The translations under genes were made by a program, and so were the position numbers. Shown piece after piece: positions 24,585 through 39,241 of a DNA stretch of 64,000 bases. The DNA is from Paralvinella palmiformis (lineage: Eukaryota; Annelida; Polychaeta; Terebellida; Alvinellidae). Each line of letters starts with the position of its first letter. The first letter of the stretch is position 1. Under the pieces are notes generated by a model. The model ran no database searches and was not told where the DNA came from. It saw only the letters and a list, made by a program, of their open reading frames with translations. The stretch is taken from NCBI GenBank assembly GCA_025642065.1, contig JAODUP010000579.1:267501-331500 (forward strand), in the 5' to 3' direction.

Positions 24585-27500
24585 CAAAAACATTATTATT
24601 AACATGTTATTTCTATAGAACACCAAAAAAATTTAATGGTAACACAGATTTGATAAATATTCAAATTAATTTGTCTTCAATCTAATATGAGTTTTAAAGT
24701 GTAATGTGTTGTAAAATCACGATCTGACTGAACCACAAAACTTCCCACAAAGATTTTACTCGGTAGAATGGCCCGTGTTCTGTATGCAGAAACATATAAA
24801 TTTAAATATATGCTTTACCTATATGCAGATTACTGACAAATACACACTAAGACTCACCCAGGTCTACATATATGCAGATCGCCTCTGTTTGTTCCATAAA
24901 CGATGCCCTCTCCAACATATGGAAGCCAACGGGCTGAGTTCACACTAACAGGTGTACGAATGTCAATATCACAGGGATGCATCAGGTCACAGATATGCTG
25001 TGAAGAGGATGAAATAATAAGTGTGTGAGATTAGGACATATTTATACATATTATGTTAATATAAGATACAACAACCTTAATCATGAACAAAGATCACACA
25101 TCATTCTAGAGGTTATATAGGTAACACGCTAAAAGCCTGACTGAATTAAAATAACTTGAACCAGATCAAAATAAGCATTTGAAGTGTCCTTTTCCATAAT
25201 TTTGTTACTAGTGTAACCTGAAGAGCGTAAAGATTTCAAATAATTTCAACATGAATAAGAGCTTCAGTTTAGTCCCAATACTAGTCACATCTGGAACATA
25301 TGACCAAGGGTCAACGACCTGGGAAACAAATCACACGAAGACAGGTATGAGCCATATTTGAACCCACAACCTGGAGCTTTGCAGCATAGTGCTCTACTTG
25401 ATCAGAATACCCAGTAAGATCAAATAAACAGTTCTCTTGATCATAAACTGTCCATTTTTCTTTTTGTAGATATTGTTATATCAGAAGCATTTTAAAAATA
25501 TTTTTAGACCCACATCAGGATGACAGAAAGCGGACACCCAAGATCTTTAAAACAATGGTGTTAAAGATGAAATAACAAAGGTTTTTGTGTTGAACTTAAA
25601 AAAAGACAATGTAATAAATCCACTGAACCATGAAGATACATAATTTTTGGTGAGTGGTATATAAAGTTGTTTCAGATTTGATTATAAGTGTCTGAAAACT
25701 GTCAGTCACACAACAATCTTTCAATTTTTTGTCACTCAATAAAACCAATTTAAAGTAACACCTTTATTTCAAATTTTCAATACTAATACAAATCAAACAT
25801 TAGATAATCCACTAGTGAATCAACCATAATTGGCTTGTGGGTGCTGCTATTTTGAAACCAGACACAGACAGGATGCTCCTGAAGTCTGACATCACTTTAC
25901 ACAGGCAGTTTATCTGATCCAGTTATAATAATGTTAACAAGTGTCAGCCAAGCATATAAGCATATTTATGAATATTACATTATAATTGTTCCAAACAGCA
26001 TTGTATGTTAATCAAAATTCATTATGAAGATTGTTTTGTACTCTTGTAACATGAACTGTCTATCAAGCTATCAGATTTATGCAAATGGTTTGAAAATGGT
26101 ATCAGTTAACAAGCAGTAGTTAGTGGGTTAAGCTAAGGGCAGGTAATGTCAAGAGGATGACTAAGCCAGAGCATCTGTGACCTGACTTGATCTGGATCAA
26201 GATGACTACCTGATCCTTGTGCCAGATGATGTCAGAGCACCTTTCTTCTTCCTGCCTTACAGTCTATCATTTGAGGAAAGTATAATGGAAATTCGATTAT
26301 TTCCTTATATCTATGACATCAGACATAGTTTCTGATTGTTATTTGGAGAATTTGGGTGCTATAGATCTGTGGCCAACTGCGCTACCTGTTAGGCCACAGA
26401 GATGACCGAACTGTTCCCTTAAGGAATATCATAAAAGAATCATGAAATGACAGCTGACATAGTTTCATGAAAACTTTGTGAAATGGAATAGATGAGACAA
26501 CTCAAAGCAGTCTTTTCAGTAGGGAATGGAGTAGATGACCCCTTACAAAAAGTAGGCAGCAGCTCACCTGTGGTGGCCTGTAAAAACAATGTGATGCCAA
26601 TGCCGTGGCAGTGAAGTGAAAAATAGTAGTGAAGGGTGGTAGTGCAGGACTGGCGGTGTGGTAGCACAATAGTGGCCCTTTCCCAATGAAATGGTGGGTT
26701 AATGGTTCTCCACTGAAAAGGTTGGCGGAAATGGAGTATTTGGTGCATTCTAGCCACTTTTTCGCTAAAACCAAAGTAGACGACCGATTTTTTGCCAATA
26801 AAATAAGCGACGAGGGACTGTAAAATAGATGACGTATAGCATCGGACGTTGGCTGCTATTGAAAACGTTGTCAACAAGGCTTACATCCATGGCATAGTCA
26901 GTAAAAATGGACAATGTATTAAAAAATAGCATGGAGCTGAAATGTGTCTATTAAATTGAGTTTAGATCTAAATGATTGAGCAATGAACTAATAGCAGAGC
27001 AAAAAATTGTGTTCAGTTGCATAAAAAGGGTGAGCTGACAATCAATTAATACTGGTTAATATCTGGAGACGTCCACAATTAGTATGGGTTACAAAACAGC
27101 ATGCAGCCCAAGTATGTCTACTAAATTGTGTTTAGATCTAAATGATTGAGCACCGAACTTCTTAAAGCAACATGCAGTCTATGTTATAATTTTTGACAGA
27201 GCTTCTCCAGATAGGAAGTTAGTAATTTCTCAGTACAAGCTCATTAGCCACAAATAGCTACCATATATATACATATATATACATATATATATATATATAT
27301 AATGCCATGGCTACAGCATCACATAGTATCAAAGGTTGCAAAAAATAAGGTAGATTTATGTTGTTGTTCAGACTAGACATTGGTCATATCTAGGACATAT
27401 GGCTGAGGATGACCCTCCCCCCCACCAGAATACACATTCAACAAAAACAAGTATGAACCATATTTAAAACTCACAACCTTAATGTTTGTAGTGCAGTGCT

Positions 27501-29217
27501 CTAACCACTGTACCATCCAAGCTCTCAGATTGCGAGAAATAAAAATACCCTGATATGCATTAAAAACAAATTTATAATAATATTTAGATAACATACCTCC
27601 ATGGAATCTTCACCTGCATTAGGTGTCTTTACTTTGTATACCTGGGCTACCATCTGTCAAAAAAATCAGTAATCATCGAGTTAAAAAATTAGATTTCATT
27701 ATCATATCACAATGATAGCACACAGTTATATCAGTAAAGCAAAACACATGGGTAAAGTAAAAATCACAACACCAGCAAAAATACTGTGCTAGATTACATC
27801 ATAATTTATTTTACCAATACAGTGCCAGAAGATCTATAGTCTAATATTTCTGGCTGTATCACTGTAATGTCTTATTACTGCATATGGCTGATTAATGGAC
27901 TGGATTTAAGTAGGGGTTAGACTTGAAAAGGCGTTTAAGGCCTAAGGATATAAATCACCTTGAGGACTTTATTAACTGTCAGGTGTGAGACAGATACAGT
28001 CAGTACTGATATAATAATTAATTTGTGCAACTGGTAATTACACTAAGGATTTCATTCTTTCAGTACTCACTGTTAAGTAACATGAACACTATATTTTTGT
28101 TTGTTGCTGTTGTATATCAACATCATAACAACTGGGCCTTTTTAAATGCACACAGTATTTAGGAGTGTAGTCTTAAAAAAATATACAATGAGGGCCTGGT
28201 ACAAACACATCAAAAACATTATTGATTAAGCTCCTAATTAGTCATAATGGGGGGGGGGGTGTATGCATAAGTGTGTACATAGCTGCCATTGAAAATTGGA
28301 GAGTAATACTTTTTGTGCACGAAATGCGACCTACGGCTAACATGACACTATGCATCATAAAACCATGTAATTTATCGATACCAGAACAATTTAATATCAT
28401 AGGTATTCTTTTGTGAAAGGTTCAACTGCTTTTTTCATTTAATCGGATTTTCCCCACATAATACACAAGTCTGCACTTTCAGTATATAAATACCCTACAT
28501 ATTCTACACTATATTAAAATTTTCATAGGATTGCTGTATTATTTATTACCATAATATTAACATAAAATTATTAAAAAACACAGTGATCAAACAAATAAAC
28601 ATGAGATAGAAATCCACTATATAAACAAGACCATGTGCTTTTATTTACTGTAAACAAAGACAACTGGCCAATCAGGAGATTTGAGTCACGTGAGCATCAT
28701 AATGCAAAATGGACGTTTACCAGCCAAGATCACAAGATCATCAAAATCTCTACCATCCTTCAAGCATGGTGTTTATATTCAGTAAATATTTATAAATACG
28801 ACATATTTTTATGCTATCTCTGTATCAGAAAACATTGTACGAAAGAGAGGATCTGCTGCATAGGAAAAATACATCACCCCACAAAATTTAGGGCCTTCCT
28901 GGAAATAATGCACCATTCCGATTCGCTGGTGCACGAAGGCTTTCAAGCCATGCAGTCTAGGGCAAGTACCCTGTGATGAACACCACAGAGGCTGTGCTGA
29001 AGAAGCGACAGCCTGGGGATACTCCCCAAAATACAAGCAGACAAGTCGTGTGATACAGTGTGCGGTTAAGACAGCCAGAACTGCACCACATGGAACTATT
29101 ACGAAAAGACATATTTATTGCAGTTTTCAGAGTACTGGCGTAATGAAGAACAGAAAATCGTAATGATTCTGCAGAAATCGTAATGGTTGGCAGCTCTGTG
29201 TGTATGTGTGTGCATGT

Positions 29218-29270
<53 letters not shown>

Positions 29271-29693
29271 ATATATATATAAAATTATTATTATTATTAT
29301 ACCTGTCTAGGTGTGAACACCCAAGCTAATCTCCGTGTGGCTAGCCCAACTAGGATATAGTTATTTAATGGAGAAATACTGACTGACACAAAGTTAGGGC
29401 CTGAAAATACAAAACAAGTTATCATGAGTCAACATATTCTTAACAAAAAATGAGAGATAGGATTAGTGTGATACATAACATTGGGAATTATGACAAAGAA
29501 TTTTCAATAAAATTGATGAAATAATCCTGATAGTAACTTTCTTTTCACATTTTTTACTTTAATACATCAAAGAGTGAGCATGTATGTTGGTTACAGTTAC
29601 ATATGTATGCGAACTGTGTTGTTTCAAGCAAACAGAATTAACAAACAGATCCACAGACGGGAGCAAAGAAAAAATCTGCTGAGAGACAGCAAA

Positions 29694-29752
<59 letters not shown>

Positions 29753-30084
29753 CCACTTCCCACCCTAAAAACATGTAAAAATCGTGTCCTGGTGAGAGAG
29801 CAGCCAGAAACTGGATAGTTTACTCACCAAAGCATTTCGTATACAGACACTGCTTGAAGCTATCAGTAGCAAGTGAGTAAACTGCTAGTATACTGTCATC
29901 AGGAAAACCATTATGACTGGGCACAAAAACAGCAAGAAAGCGGCCATCTTTAGACATATCACAGTAGGCATCATTGTGTAGTTTACAGCGAGGCACAATC
30001 ACATTCTCATCACCTGCAGACATTGACATAGGTAAGAAAACCATCACAGACAGAAAATGATTATTTAGAAACCAATGAGTGTAG

Positions 30085-30118
<34 letters not shown>

Positions 30119-33100
30119 AATTAACAAAAATAGTTTTTTACCTAGAAAATACCATCTGAATATTTTATTCTTATTATCACATAAAGTAACACTAAACTAA
30201 ATGTTTGGTTATGAGTTGATTTGACTTGAATTATTTAGCCGTGGCACTGGTCAGACTTCAGACATATGGGTAATTGGTAACTACCTAGGGAAATATCCAA
30301 CAAACATGAGTTGGATTTGAACCCAGAACCTAGAGGTTTGCAGTGGAACACACTAACCAGAGTTTGGTTATTAATAAGCATCCATGCTATGCCAATAACT
30401 TACGGTTCTGAACGTTTGGAATACTGTCTCTACTAAATGGCCATCTCTGTATCCTGTACGAGGTGTTCAGTATGTTAGAAGCTATGCTTGTCTCGCCCGA
30501 TGACTGGAATGCACCAGCTATAGCCCTGTTGATGGCATTCTGTAAACCGTCATCTGGACGATTCGATGTCTCATCGAGCAAGCTGACTGAATAATGTGGG
30601 TGTAGATTTCGGCGCTGCCAGCTGCCATACTGCTCACGTCGTGCTTGACGCATACTGTAAGGAATACATTTTGTCACATTGTTATTTATACATGATCTTG
30701 ATAGTCACACACTGTTACCTACCAATACCTCCAGATGTGCTGTGAAACAATGAATTAATAACACTTGCCAATTGAACTTACAATTAGGCATGTTTGTGTG
30801 AGCATAGTTGGAACAAAATCGTCACATCTCTGCCTACTAGTCTTATTCAATAAATAACGATTCATTTTCAGCAAATTGTTATTTGGATCTCACAAACATG
30901 CCAGTCTTTACGTAATAATACTTGATAGTCATGTGCTATTAACTACCGGGACCTCCAGATGATTAGCGATAATATAGAAATCACTGTTCACATTGCCAAC
31001 CTTGCTCGCCAATTGCTGTAAAACAATTAATTAATAACACTTGCCAGATGAAGTTACAATCAGGCGTGTTTGGTGTGACAAGTTTGTTTATTACTATTAG
31101 TTAAATATAACATGAAAGCAAAATTTGTGTCTGTGTGTGTGTGTCACTGCCAGTGAAGAAATTGATATATTTAAGACACACTTGCTGACACCATGAGTTT
31201 GAAACAACTGGGTTAGCTTTTCGCGAATGACGACAATGATTCGGATCTTGAGGGATTTTAAGCCAATACTTGACCTAGACTTATATGGTGAGCATATGTC
31301 TGAGGAAAGAATTACAGGGTCAAAAATTGACCTTGACTTATCCTTGACTTATACGCGAGTATATACAGTATACTAAATAATAAGAAAAATAAATAAATAA
31401 AAAATTATACTTTTACATTAATACATTATATAAATATTTTGATCTTGTGTACCTGATCTAAAACGCATTTTTTTAAAACTTTTGATTTAAAACTACTTTT
31501 AGTGACATATCGCTTGATTGAGAGTGGAATAGTGTTCCAGTGAATAATTCCTGCGTAAAAAAATTGAACTAAAGCTATTCACCCCGGATATAATACAACA
31601 TAAATCACTTGATGTTGTACTATAATTGTGGTGAACCATTTCTATTTGACTATTCATATATTCCGGTGCACTACCATTGATGACATTATACATGCGTCCT
31701 AATTTTAGTTGTTCAACTCTGTACTCCACAGGGGAGCAGACCAACAAACTTAAATTCTTTATATCCAACATCCGTTCTAGGAGCATTTAACATGTATCTA
31801 ATGATGTTATTTTGTGAACCTTGTAATCGCCCCCTCACCTTTTTCAACAAACCACTATACCAAGCTGAACAAGCATAATCAAAATGACATTGAATCAAAA
31901 AACTAACTTTTTTTGTTTTAAGATTAAATTTCCTTCTGTTTTCTGTATAAAAACCCGAGCTTGTTTGAGCTTTTAGAAATCACTCTAGATGCTATAGCAT
32001 TATTTGTTTACTTATGTATGTGTGCACATATAGACGACTATACAGCCTATCTATTGATAGGTACATTTCACATGTTTTACTATAGAAATGCCATAAAAGG
32101 ATATAAATTTGTGCCCAATACATTTTTCAAATTATTCACACAAATAATACATAATAATAATACATTTTGTGGGTAAAATGATTATAATAAGGACATTTAA
32201 AAAGGACAACTCTGAGCTGGCTGGCATATGGCTGATAAATTATACAGCAGAGTATGCACCCATGCAGAGTGTTTGACACATTGAGTGGTGATGTTACACA
32301 CAGTCAAGTACAAAACTTTGCTGAGTGAAAAGAGAAAGAACCAAATATTCATAAGGATCCTGTGTGTCGTTCCTGATTCCTGACAAAGGTCTGAATTTCT
32401 GATCATTCAGTTAAAATATCTGCATATTGTAACGTCATTAATATTTACTAAGTTTTAATTAAGATTTGTATTCTTCAAAGTAATATGAAAATATCCAATG
32501 AATCACTTTAAGACTGAACAAACCTGGAAATTGACAGGGAATCATCAACATCCTGGGGTAAGAGTCGTCTGGCTGAAGTGATCGTCCTCAAACCTCGTGA
32601 AGGAAATGGCAACGGTGAACTCCTCTGCAGTAAAGTATTTCTACTGGAATCAGCTACAGTGTGGGATAACAGCAACAAACATGTTGATAAACAAGATAAG
32701 AAACAGGAAACCAGCTGACCAAAATATATAAAAGTAGTGTGAATTCTGAAAACCCAAATCAGTGAACTGTCACAACTAATATTATCTGATGGTATACATA
32801 CTGACCAAAAAAACCACCCAAACCAAACAATCTGTCAACAACCTTAATTTATGGTTACCATAATTTGTATCTGTGCTTATATGTTATTCTTCATACTTTC
32901 TGGGGTCAGATGTGTCAGAAATATGGTACCCTTTTCAATAGAATCAAAGTCAGTCATAGTTATGCAGATGGTGTCTCAAAAGAGGCTGTTAAATAAAAAA
33001 GTTCTTGGATTCAAGAACATTACGATAAAAACAAATATATTTTATTCAAGGTACCAACTGCACTTACTGCTGTCATTTCCTCGAAGTGAATTTCATTTCA

Positions 33101-36100
33101 CAATAGAATGATGCTAAACCCGGGTCTAAGCTATCGCTAATACTCAGTAACTGCTACCTTAAAACTGTTCCCTGATTAGTTCTTAGTACTCCCAAATTGT
33201 GCATCCAAGAAAGATTTTTTTAAATGCTGCTAAACTAGGTGACCAGTGATGACTGACTAAAACTATACAATAACCCTCACAGTAGTAGAGTAATGTGATG
33301 TGGATCCAGATTGGTAGACTGGTCATAATCAATTCACCAGGTCCAGTAATTTAACTGTAGCCTGTCTGTGTGTTTGTCACATTTGCAAAGAACTCAAAAG
33401 TATTTTATTCGCTCCATCATAAATTCACGCATAAAGGAAATCCCGTTAGAAATGATGTCTTATGAAATTGCTACTGACCATTGCTCGATGTCGATGGAAT
33501 GTCATCATCATCATCATCATCATCATCATTGCCTCTATCCATTAAGTGTCTCATCTCTCTGGCCATGGTGATCCCACGCTGATAACGTCTCTGCAAATCA
33601 TCAAGAATGGCACGCAGACGCTCGTGTCTCTGTCGGATCCTCTCGCTGATGCTGATGCACCGTGGCACGGTCTGACGTGAAATCTTGGGCACAGGATGTT
33701 CGCGATGCTGCTGCAGCGTGTCCAGACGATCCTGAAGCCGGTTCTGGATTTCAGAGATCCTGTGATCCAGTTCCTGGACACGTCGCCTGATCTCAGTTGA
33801 ATATTGACCTATAGCAGTCAGTGTGGTGGCAGCAGACTGTTCACCGGATGTCATATCCTCCTGTGAGCTGGGAAGCGAGTCCAGACTTCCAAGACTAGAA
33901 CTACTGCTGCTGGAACCCTGAGAACTATAGTCTGCTTCCAAGGAATTGTTGTCCTCAAGAGTACTACTTGTAGCCAGAGCAGACTCTGCACTACTGCTCA
34001 ATGGCAGTAGGGAAAGTGTATCAGATCTTATAGTGGGAGGCTGCAAATCTCCATTTGTGGCATGAAGCAGATCATTTGGTTCTGACAGACCTGATAAAAG
34101 GTTCGTGTATGATTCTTGTGAACTGTTTAGGTGTGAACTCTTGTTATCAGAACCAGGCATTTCAGCTTGATCAGGACCAGCTTGAGCGGACAGCTGGCTC
34201 GCAGTATGCACATCTGGCTGACTAAACGATGTGCTCGCGACAGGCTGAGGCTCCACCACACTGGTACTGCTCGCGGCTGGTTGGCCTCCGGAGCTACTGG
34301 CTAACGATTCAGACACTGTATCCGAGTTGTGACTACTGAGCTCCTCTCGCAACGTCTCCAGATCGTGCAGAGTCTTGGAGATGTCCAGACGTCGTGCCCT
34401 CACTTGATCCAAGGCCTTTTTCACCTCAGACTCAAGCACTGAGGCAAGCCTGCGTGGGTGACGTTTCAGGCGCTGACCAATCGGACCCTCCCTACCGCTA
34501 GTACTCCTCGACACTCGTCTCGGCATTATGGGCACGGTTCTTTGCTCCATGTTCCAACTGGAGTCGGCAGACATGGATGGGTAACGCTGGCAGATCTGGC
34601 ACTGACCTGAGGCACATTGGTAATGCTGCTCCTGGTTACTGCTGGTGGTAGCCGTACTGTCAGAAACAAAAACACAAGGATTAGACTAGTAGACCAGGCA
34701 ACTGGCAAGGTTTTCTCTGCCCGACATGACATCTATTGTAAATTTATATTTATTTAGAATCAGAAGCAGTAAATTACAGATTGTATCCATCTCCCTCATT
34801 TGAGGTAGCTAAGCCACATAAAATAACTGCCATTTTGGCCATTGTTATTATAATATTATTGATGAGCTACAAAAGTGAAATTTTTGGGTATGGCTGGTAA
34901 GTAATAACATTTCTGATGTTTTTTTATGAGAATGTTGCATGCCTAAATAGAAAACAAATATGGGGATTTCAAATAGCTATAAAAAATCTGTAATTCAGGA
35001 ATTCTATTTAGCATAAGGCAACAAGTGAGCTGAAAAACAACAGGTTTATAGTCCAAAATCAAGCATCCCTGCTCTAACTTAGCACTGTTGTTACCTTTCA
35101 AAGATGTATTCATTTACACTTGGACCCCACCCAATAGTTTGTTTTGTTTGTTTGTTTAAATTAAAATTAATCATGTCACATTCTAGTTTACTAACAGCAT
35201 CTCCCAGAGGAGCAATGACTGACTGGATCAGACAGGACAAATACACATGATAATCATATTTCCATCATGCAAAGCATACAATCAAAGGCAATAATTGTTG
35301 CTAGGCAGGGTATGAACAGAGGGTAGCAGTACACTGCTGTGACATAATGATGCCAGCCTAATCAAGTTTTATATGCTGCTGCCTATATGGTGCAAATATA
35401 CCTGTTAAGATAGGATAGGAACCTGAAGCGAATTGAACCAGATGATGTAGAAGGTGCTGCCGTTGCCCGGCTGGCCAGTGCCGAGGCCAAAGAAGCTCGA
35501 CTTTGTGTACGGAATGCTGATGTCAGCTCGGCTGACGCCCTTGAAATGGTGAGGCTACTTGGGCTAGGTGACTCTGCCAGTGACACCACAGTCGCTGTCT
35601 GGATGGAGTCACCAGATGATGTTGGAGTTGAACTCTGGATGCCCGAAGTAGTCACTGTGGAGGTGGTTAAGCTCCCAACCTGTGGAGGTGATGATGTCAG
35701 GTGGGATCTGAGGAATGAAGAGAGGATTGAGGTCGTCGCCTGGCTTCTCGACTCTGCAGTTGATGTGGTTCTCATTGCAGCCGGTGTTGTCTCGATGCCA
35801 TCACCATTGGTCATGTGCAGCTCCCTGTCAAGGTTCCTTCTCGATCTGCTTGCCCTCATGGCTGCACCTTCCTGTCTGATCTCCCTCAGCCTCCGCAACA
35901 GTGACTGGCGGCGAGTATTTCTGTATGTCTGAGCTGACTGCCTTTCTTGGGCTTGCTGAGCCTGTGTCATTGCAGCTGCATACATTCGTGCATTCACTAA
36001 GGCATCAACGTGGACAGGAGATGGTGGGCGCAACATGGACACTGAGGATTCTGCACCTATGCACATAAACAAATGAATAACAATATAATATGGAAAAATA

Positions 36101-39100
36101 CTATACCTATTCCCTTACCCACACATATTCTTTGTTATGCTCTTTGAACATATACTTCTACTAGCAGCAGTCAGTGTCACCAGTATTTAATGCTTTCTCT
36201 TGAAAGGTTAGTTAGTGAGTGAGGTTGGAGTTGAACTCAACTAGAACTAGGCAATAAATGTTACTTTTATTTTTATCAGTAGCATCTACCATATACACTG
36301 AAAATTACCCACATCACACTTGCAGCATCACAATATAGAATTAAATGCATTTAAAAATTGTAATATGTACATAACACAACAGATGATTGTGTTTATCATG
36401 ACATCTGGATCAAGACAAATCTAAATGCATGGCACTTGGTTGTGCAAATTTAGTGAATATTACCTTCCCTTTTCTCCGAAAGTGCAAGAAATGTTTAAAA
36501 CTGAAGTATTCTGTTTAGAAAATTTCTACATAAAAAATGGCACAAGTAATCTGACCCGGTGCAAAATATATGATAAAAAGGTTGTGTGATATCAGTTTGA
36601 CTAAATGGTCCCAATGATGCAATTATTGCCTAATATTGTGATGACATATTGATTTTACTTTTAAGCCCATATATGGACATTGAACAGAATGTTTTGACAT
36701 AAAGAACTGCATTGTAAGCTATTTTACTTGTACAGACAAAATGCATAACTTTGTATTTTATGGTTTAAGAAATACTGGTCATGAAATGCTGAATTAAAAT
36801 ATTGAGCCAAGCTACTACACTAAAAAACTATTTTGGGCCGCCACAACAGTTGAAAGAATCACTAACAATATAAATCATGTGCTTGATTAATACCATTTCT
36901 CATGGGTACATATATTGTACACTGATGAGCAGTTTTTCATTAATGTCAACACATTGTTGTATTTCAGGATTGTGTATGAATTAGCCTAAAATACACATTA
37001 TCACAATAATACTTCAACTTTGATTAGTTATTTGTGCTTTTTCTTTTTACTTCATATACCAATAAGATAACAAAATAATTACCATAGGTTGCAGCCATTA
37101 AGCCGAGGAAGTTTTTAAGCCTAAAATATCACGAATTACGGTAGGACCGTTCATTAAGCTGACATAAAAATCTTAACTTTTCCCTGCATTATTTTTGGAT
37201 GATATCAAACGTTTTGAACACATCAAACTTTTTGTTTCAATGATCCTATATTATTACCACAATGATAAACAAGATGTCTATGCCAACAAACGAATGGGAT
37301 ATGACGCTCTTGGGTACAGGATGTCTTGAGTACAAGTTGTATACCAATGCTACCTTCAAATGGAAAGTCGTGAAATGTGCTACTGAGTCCAACAGCATTT
37401 ATCAACAATTACAAAAATCAGATAATTCTACTTATAACTATTGATTTTCATAATAAAGCCATGAAACATTATCATTAACTTATTTAACTTCCATTTTCAC
37501 TCCATGACTGCATGAGTTTAGATAAAAATTATGATTGATGTCCGTTTGCATATAGATCTAGACAGCTGCTAACACCCTGAAATTTCTTCTCCCGATGACT
37601 GAATTTTTTAACACTGAAATAGCATCACCCATTAAGCCAACTTAAAAAAAATAATGATAAAAATATTGACTCAAAGTATCAGCTTAATGGCTGGGACCTG
37701 CGGTAGTCCTAAATTAACTTACCTATAATAATAATAATGATACAAAATTATCTACCTGTTGATATTCAAAAAATATATCAATACAGAGCCATTTATCAAC
37801 AAATAATTTGTTTTACTACTGTAACAAATTTTTATATAAAAATGCTAGCTTTGCTAATAGGAAACCACACAAAATACCAGTCCACCATGAATGCGACACG
37901 ACATCTGTTATCACCAAATAAGACTCCCTGATGGTGACTTTAAGATTGTATTCAAACAAAGAAAAAATCCATTGTTGCAAAATTTTGCCTGTGATTGAAT
38001 GTTTTAAACAGAATTCACAGACAAATACCAACATAGTCTGTGTGTAAGATCCAAAGTGTTTTGTAGAATAATGGAAATTAAAGAATCAGCTTGCAGCAAG
38101 CTCTTCTTTAACAAAACAGTTTGAATGAGATCATAACTAATTGCAACCAAAAAAAAACAACAGATTATGTAAAAATCTATACAAAACTGCATATCAGGCC
38201 ATAAACTGTACTACAGATGATTTGACTATGTGATCTCATCTTTGAATATCATTACACCTGCCTATGCCTCAACAGATTTCATGTGTACAATTAAGTCTAG
38301 CAGGTTGATACAGAAAATCAGCAGTGTATAATCTGTTGACAATTATTAATCCACCCTTAACAGCCTTCTGACCAAGACTACATTGTCATATGTGGAATAA
38401 ACATCCATCAACATTCCTTACTAATAAAGTGCTCCTGCTGGAAAAGTCAGCTTTTTAATTAACTTTATTACTATTAATAGCAGTAGTGGTAGTAGGAACA
38501 TTAGTATTCATGGTATTATACATCTATTTTAATCAACATCAGAACAATATACCTACTATATTATTATTAATATAAAAGTTAAGACCAACAATTGATGATA
38601 ATCACATATAGTACTAACCTGCAGCTTCTGTCTGTTCAGAATGGTCTGGATCTAAACTCACTGGAAAGTTAGAAGATGCTGCTGCCTCACCAGTCTGCCT
38701 GGCACTAGCCTGCTGTAAACGTTCACGACGTAGCTGCTGTATCTCATCAAGGATGCGGCGGTAGTGATTTTGGAGGTGCAGGCGCTCTTCAGATGTATGG
38801 CGACATGGTGCAGGTCCTGCAAGCCTGCAAGTGTTTTTGATTGGACAGAATCATGAGAATGAATTGGCATAGATGACAATGTTCTTGAAAATGTGACTGT
38901 GACTGGCTACATCATTCAATTCTTAGTAACAGTCTACTGCCTTATTTTTGCTCTTATTTAATTAAGATATGTAAACGCAATAAAACTTATTATTTGAAGG
39001 TGTATCTATGATATTGTCACTTACCTAACTTCAGTCTCATCAGCTGTTCCCTGCATTGATACTGCATTAATAGCATTGCCTATACCAGTATACAGGTAAT

Positions 39101-39205
39101 AACCATGAGGGTCAAAGCGTATCCATCTGGAACAATTTTTTTATATATTACAGATATGATCAACATTTGCAAGATAATTATATATTAGTGATTTACTTTA
39201 TATTG

Positions 39206-39241
<36 letters not shown>

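Larger units (their letters stand above)
24998..27596 (-). other. AMBRA1: AMBRA1 intron 13
   Basis: It contains a family C SINE copy (25285-25410), a family A head fragment (26330-26410), another family C copy (27365-27530), a TA-rich run near 27266-27300, and a 145-codon minus-strand open frame (26440-26877) with no domain. Confidence 0.6.

Noticed and set aside
26440..26877. 145-codon minus-strand open frame inside AMBRA1 intron 13
   Set aside because: No recognisable motif and an overlapping frame of similar length in the same strand. There are no splice sites joining it to AMBRA1 in phase.
28635..28976. 113-codon plus-strand open frame
   Set aside because: No domain, antisense within AMBRA1 intron 12, and composition no different from intron sequence.
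32634..32644. Alternative acceptor for AMBRA1 exon 9 ('gattccag')
   Set aside because: It shifts the reading frame and gives an early stop; the AG ten bases upstream keeps phase with exon 8.
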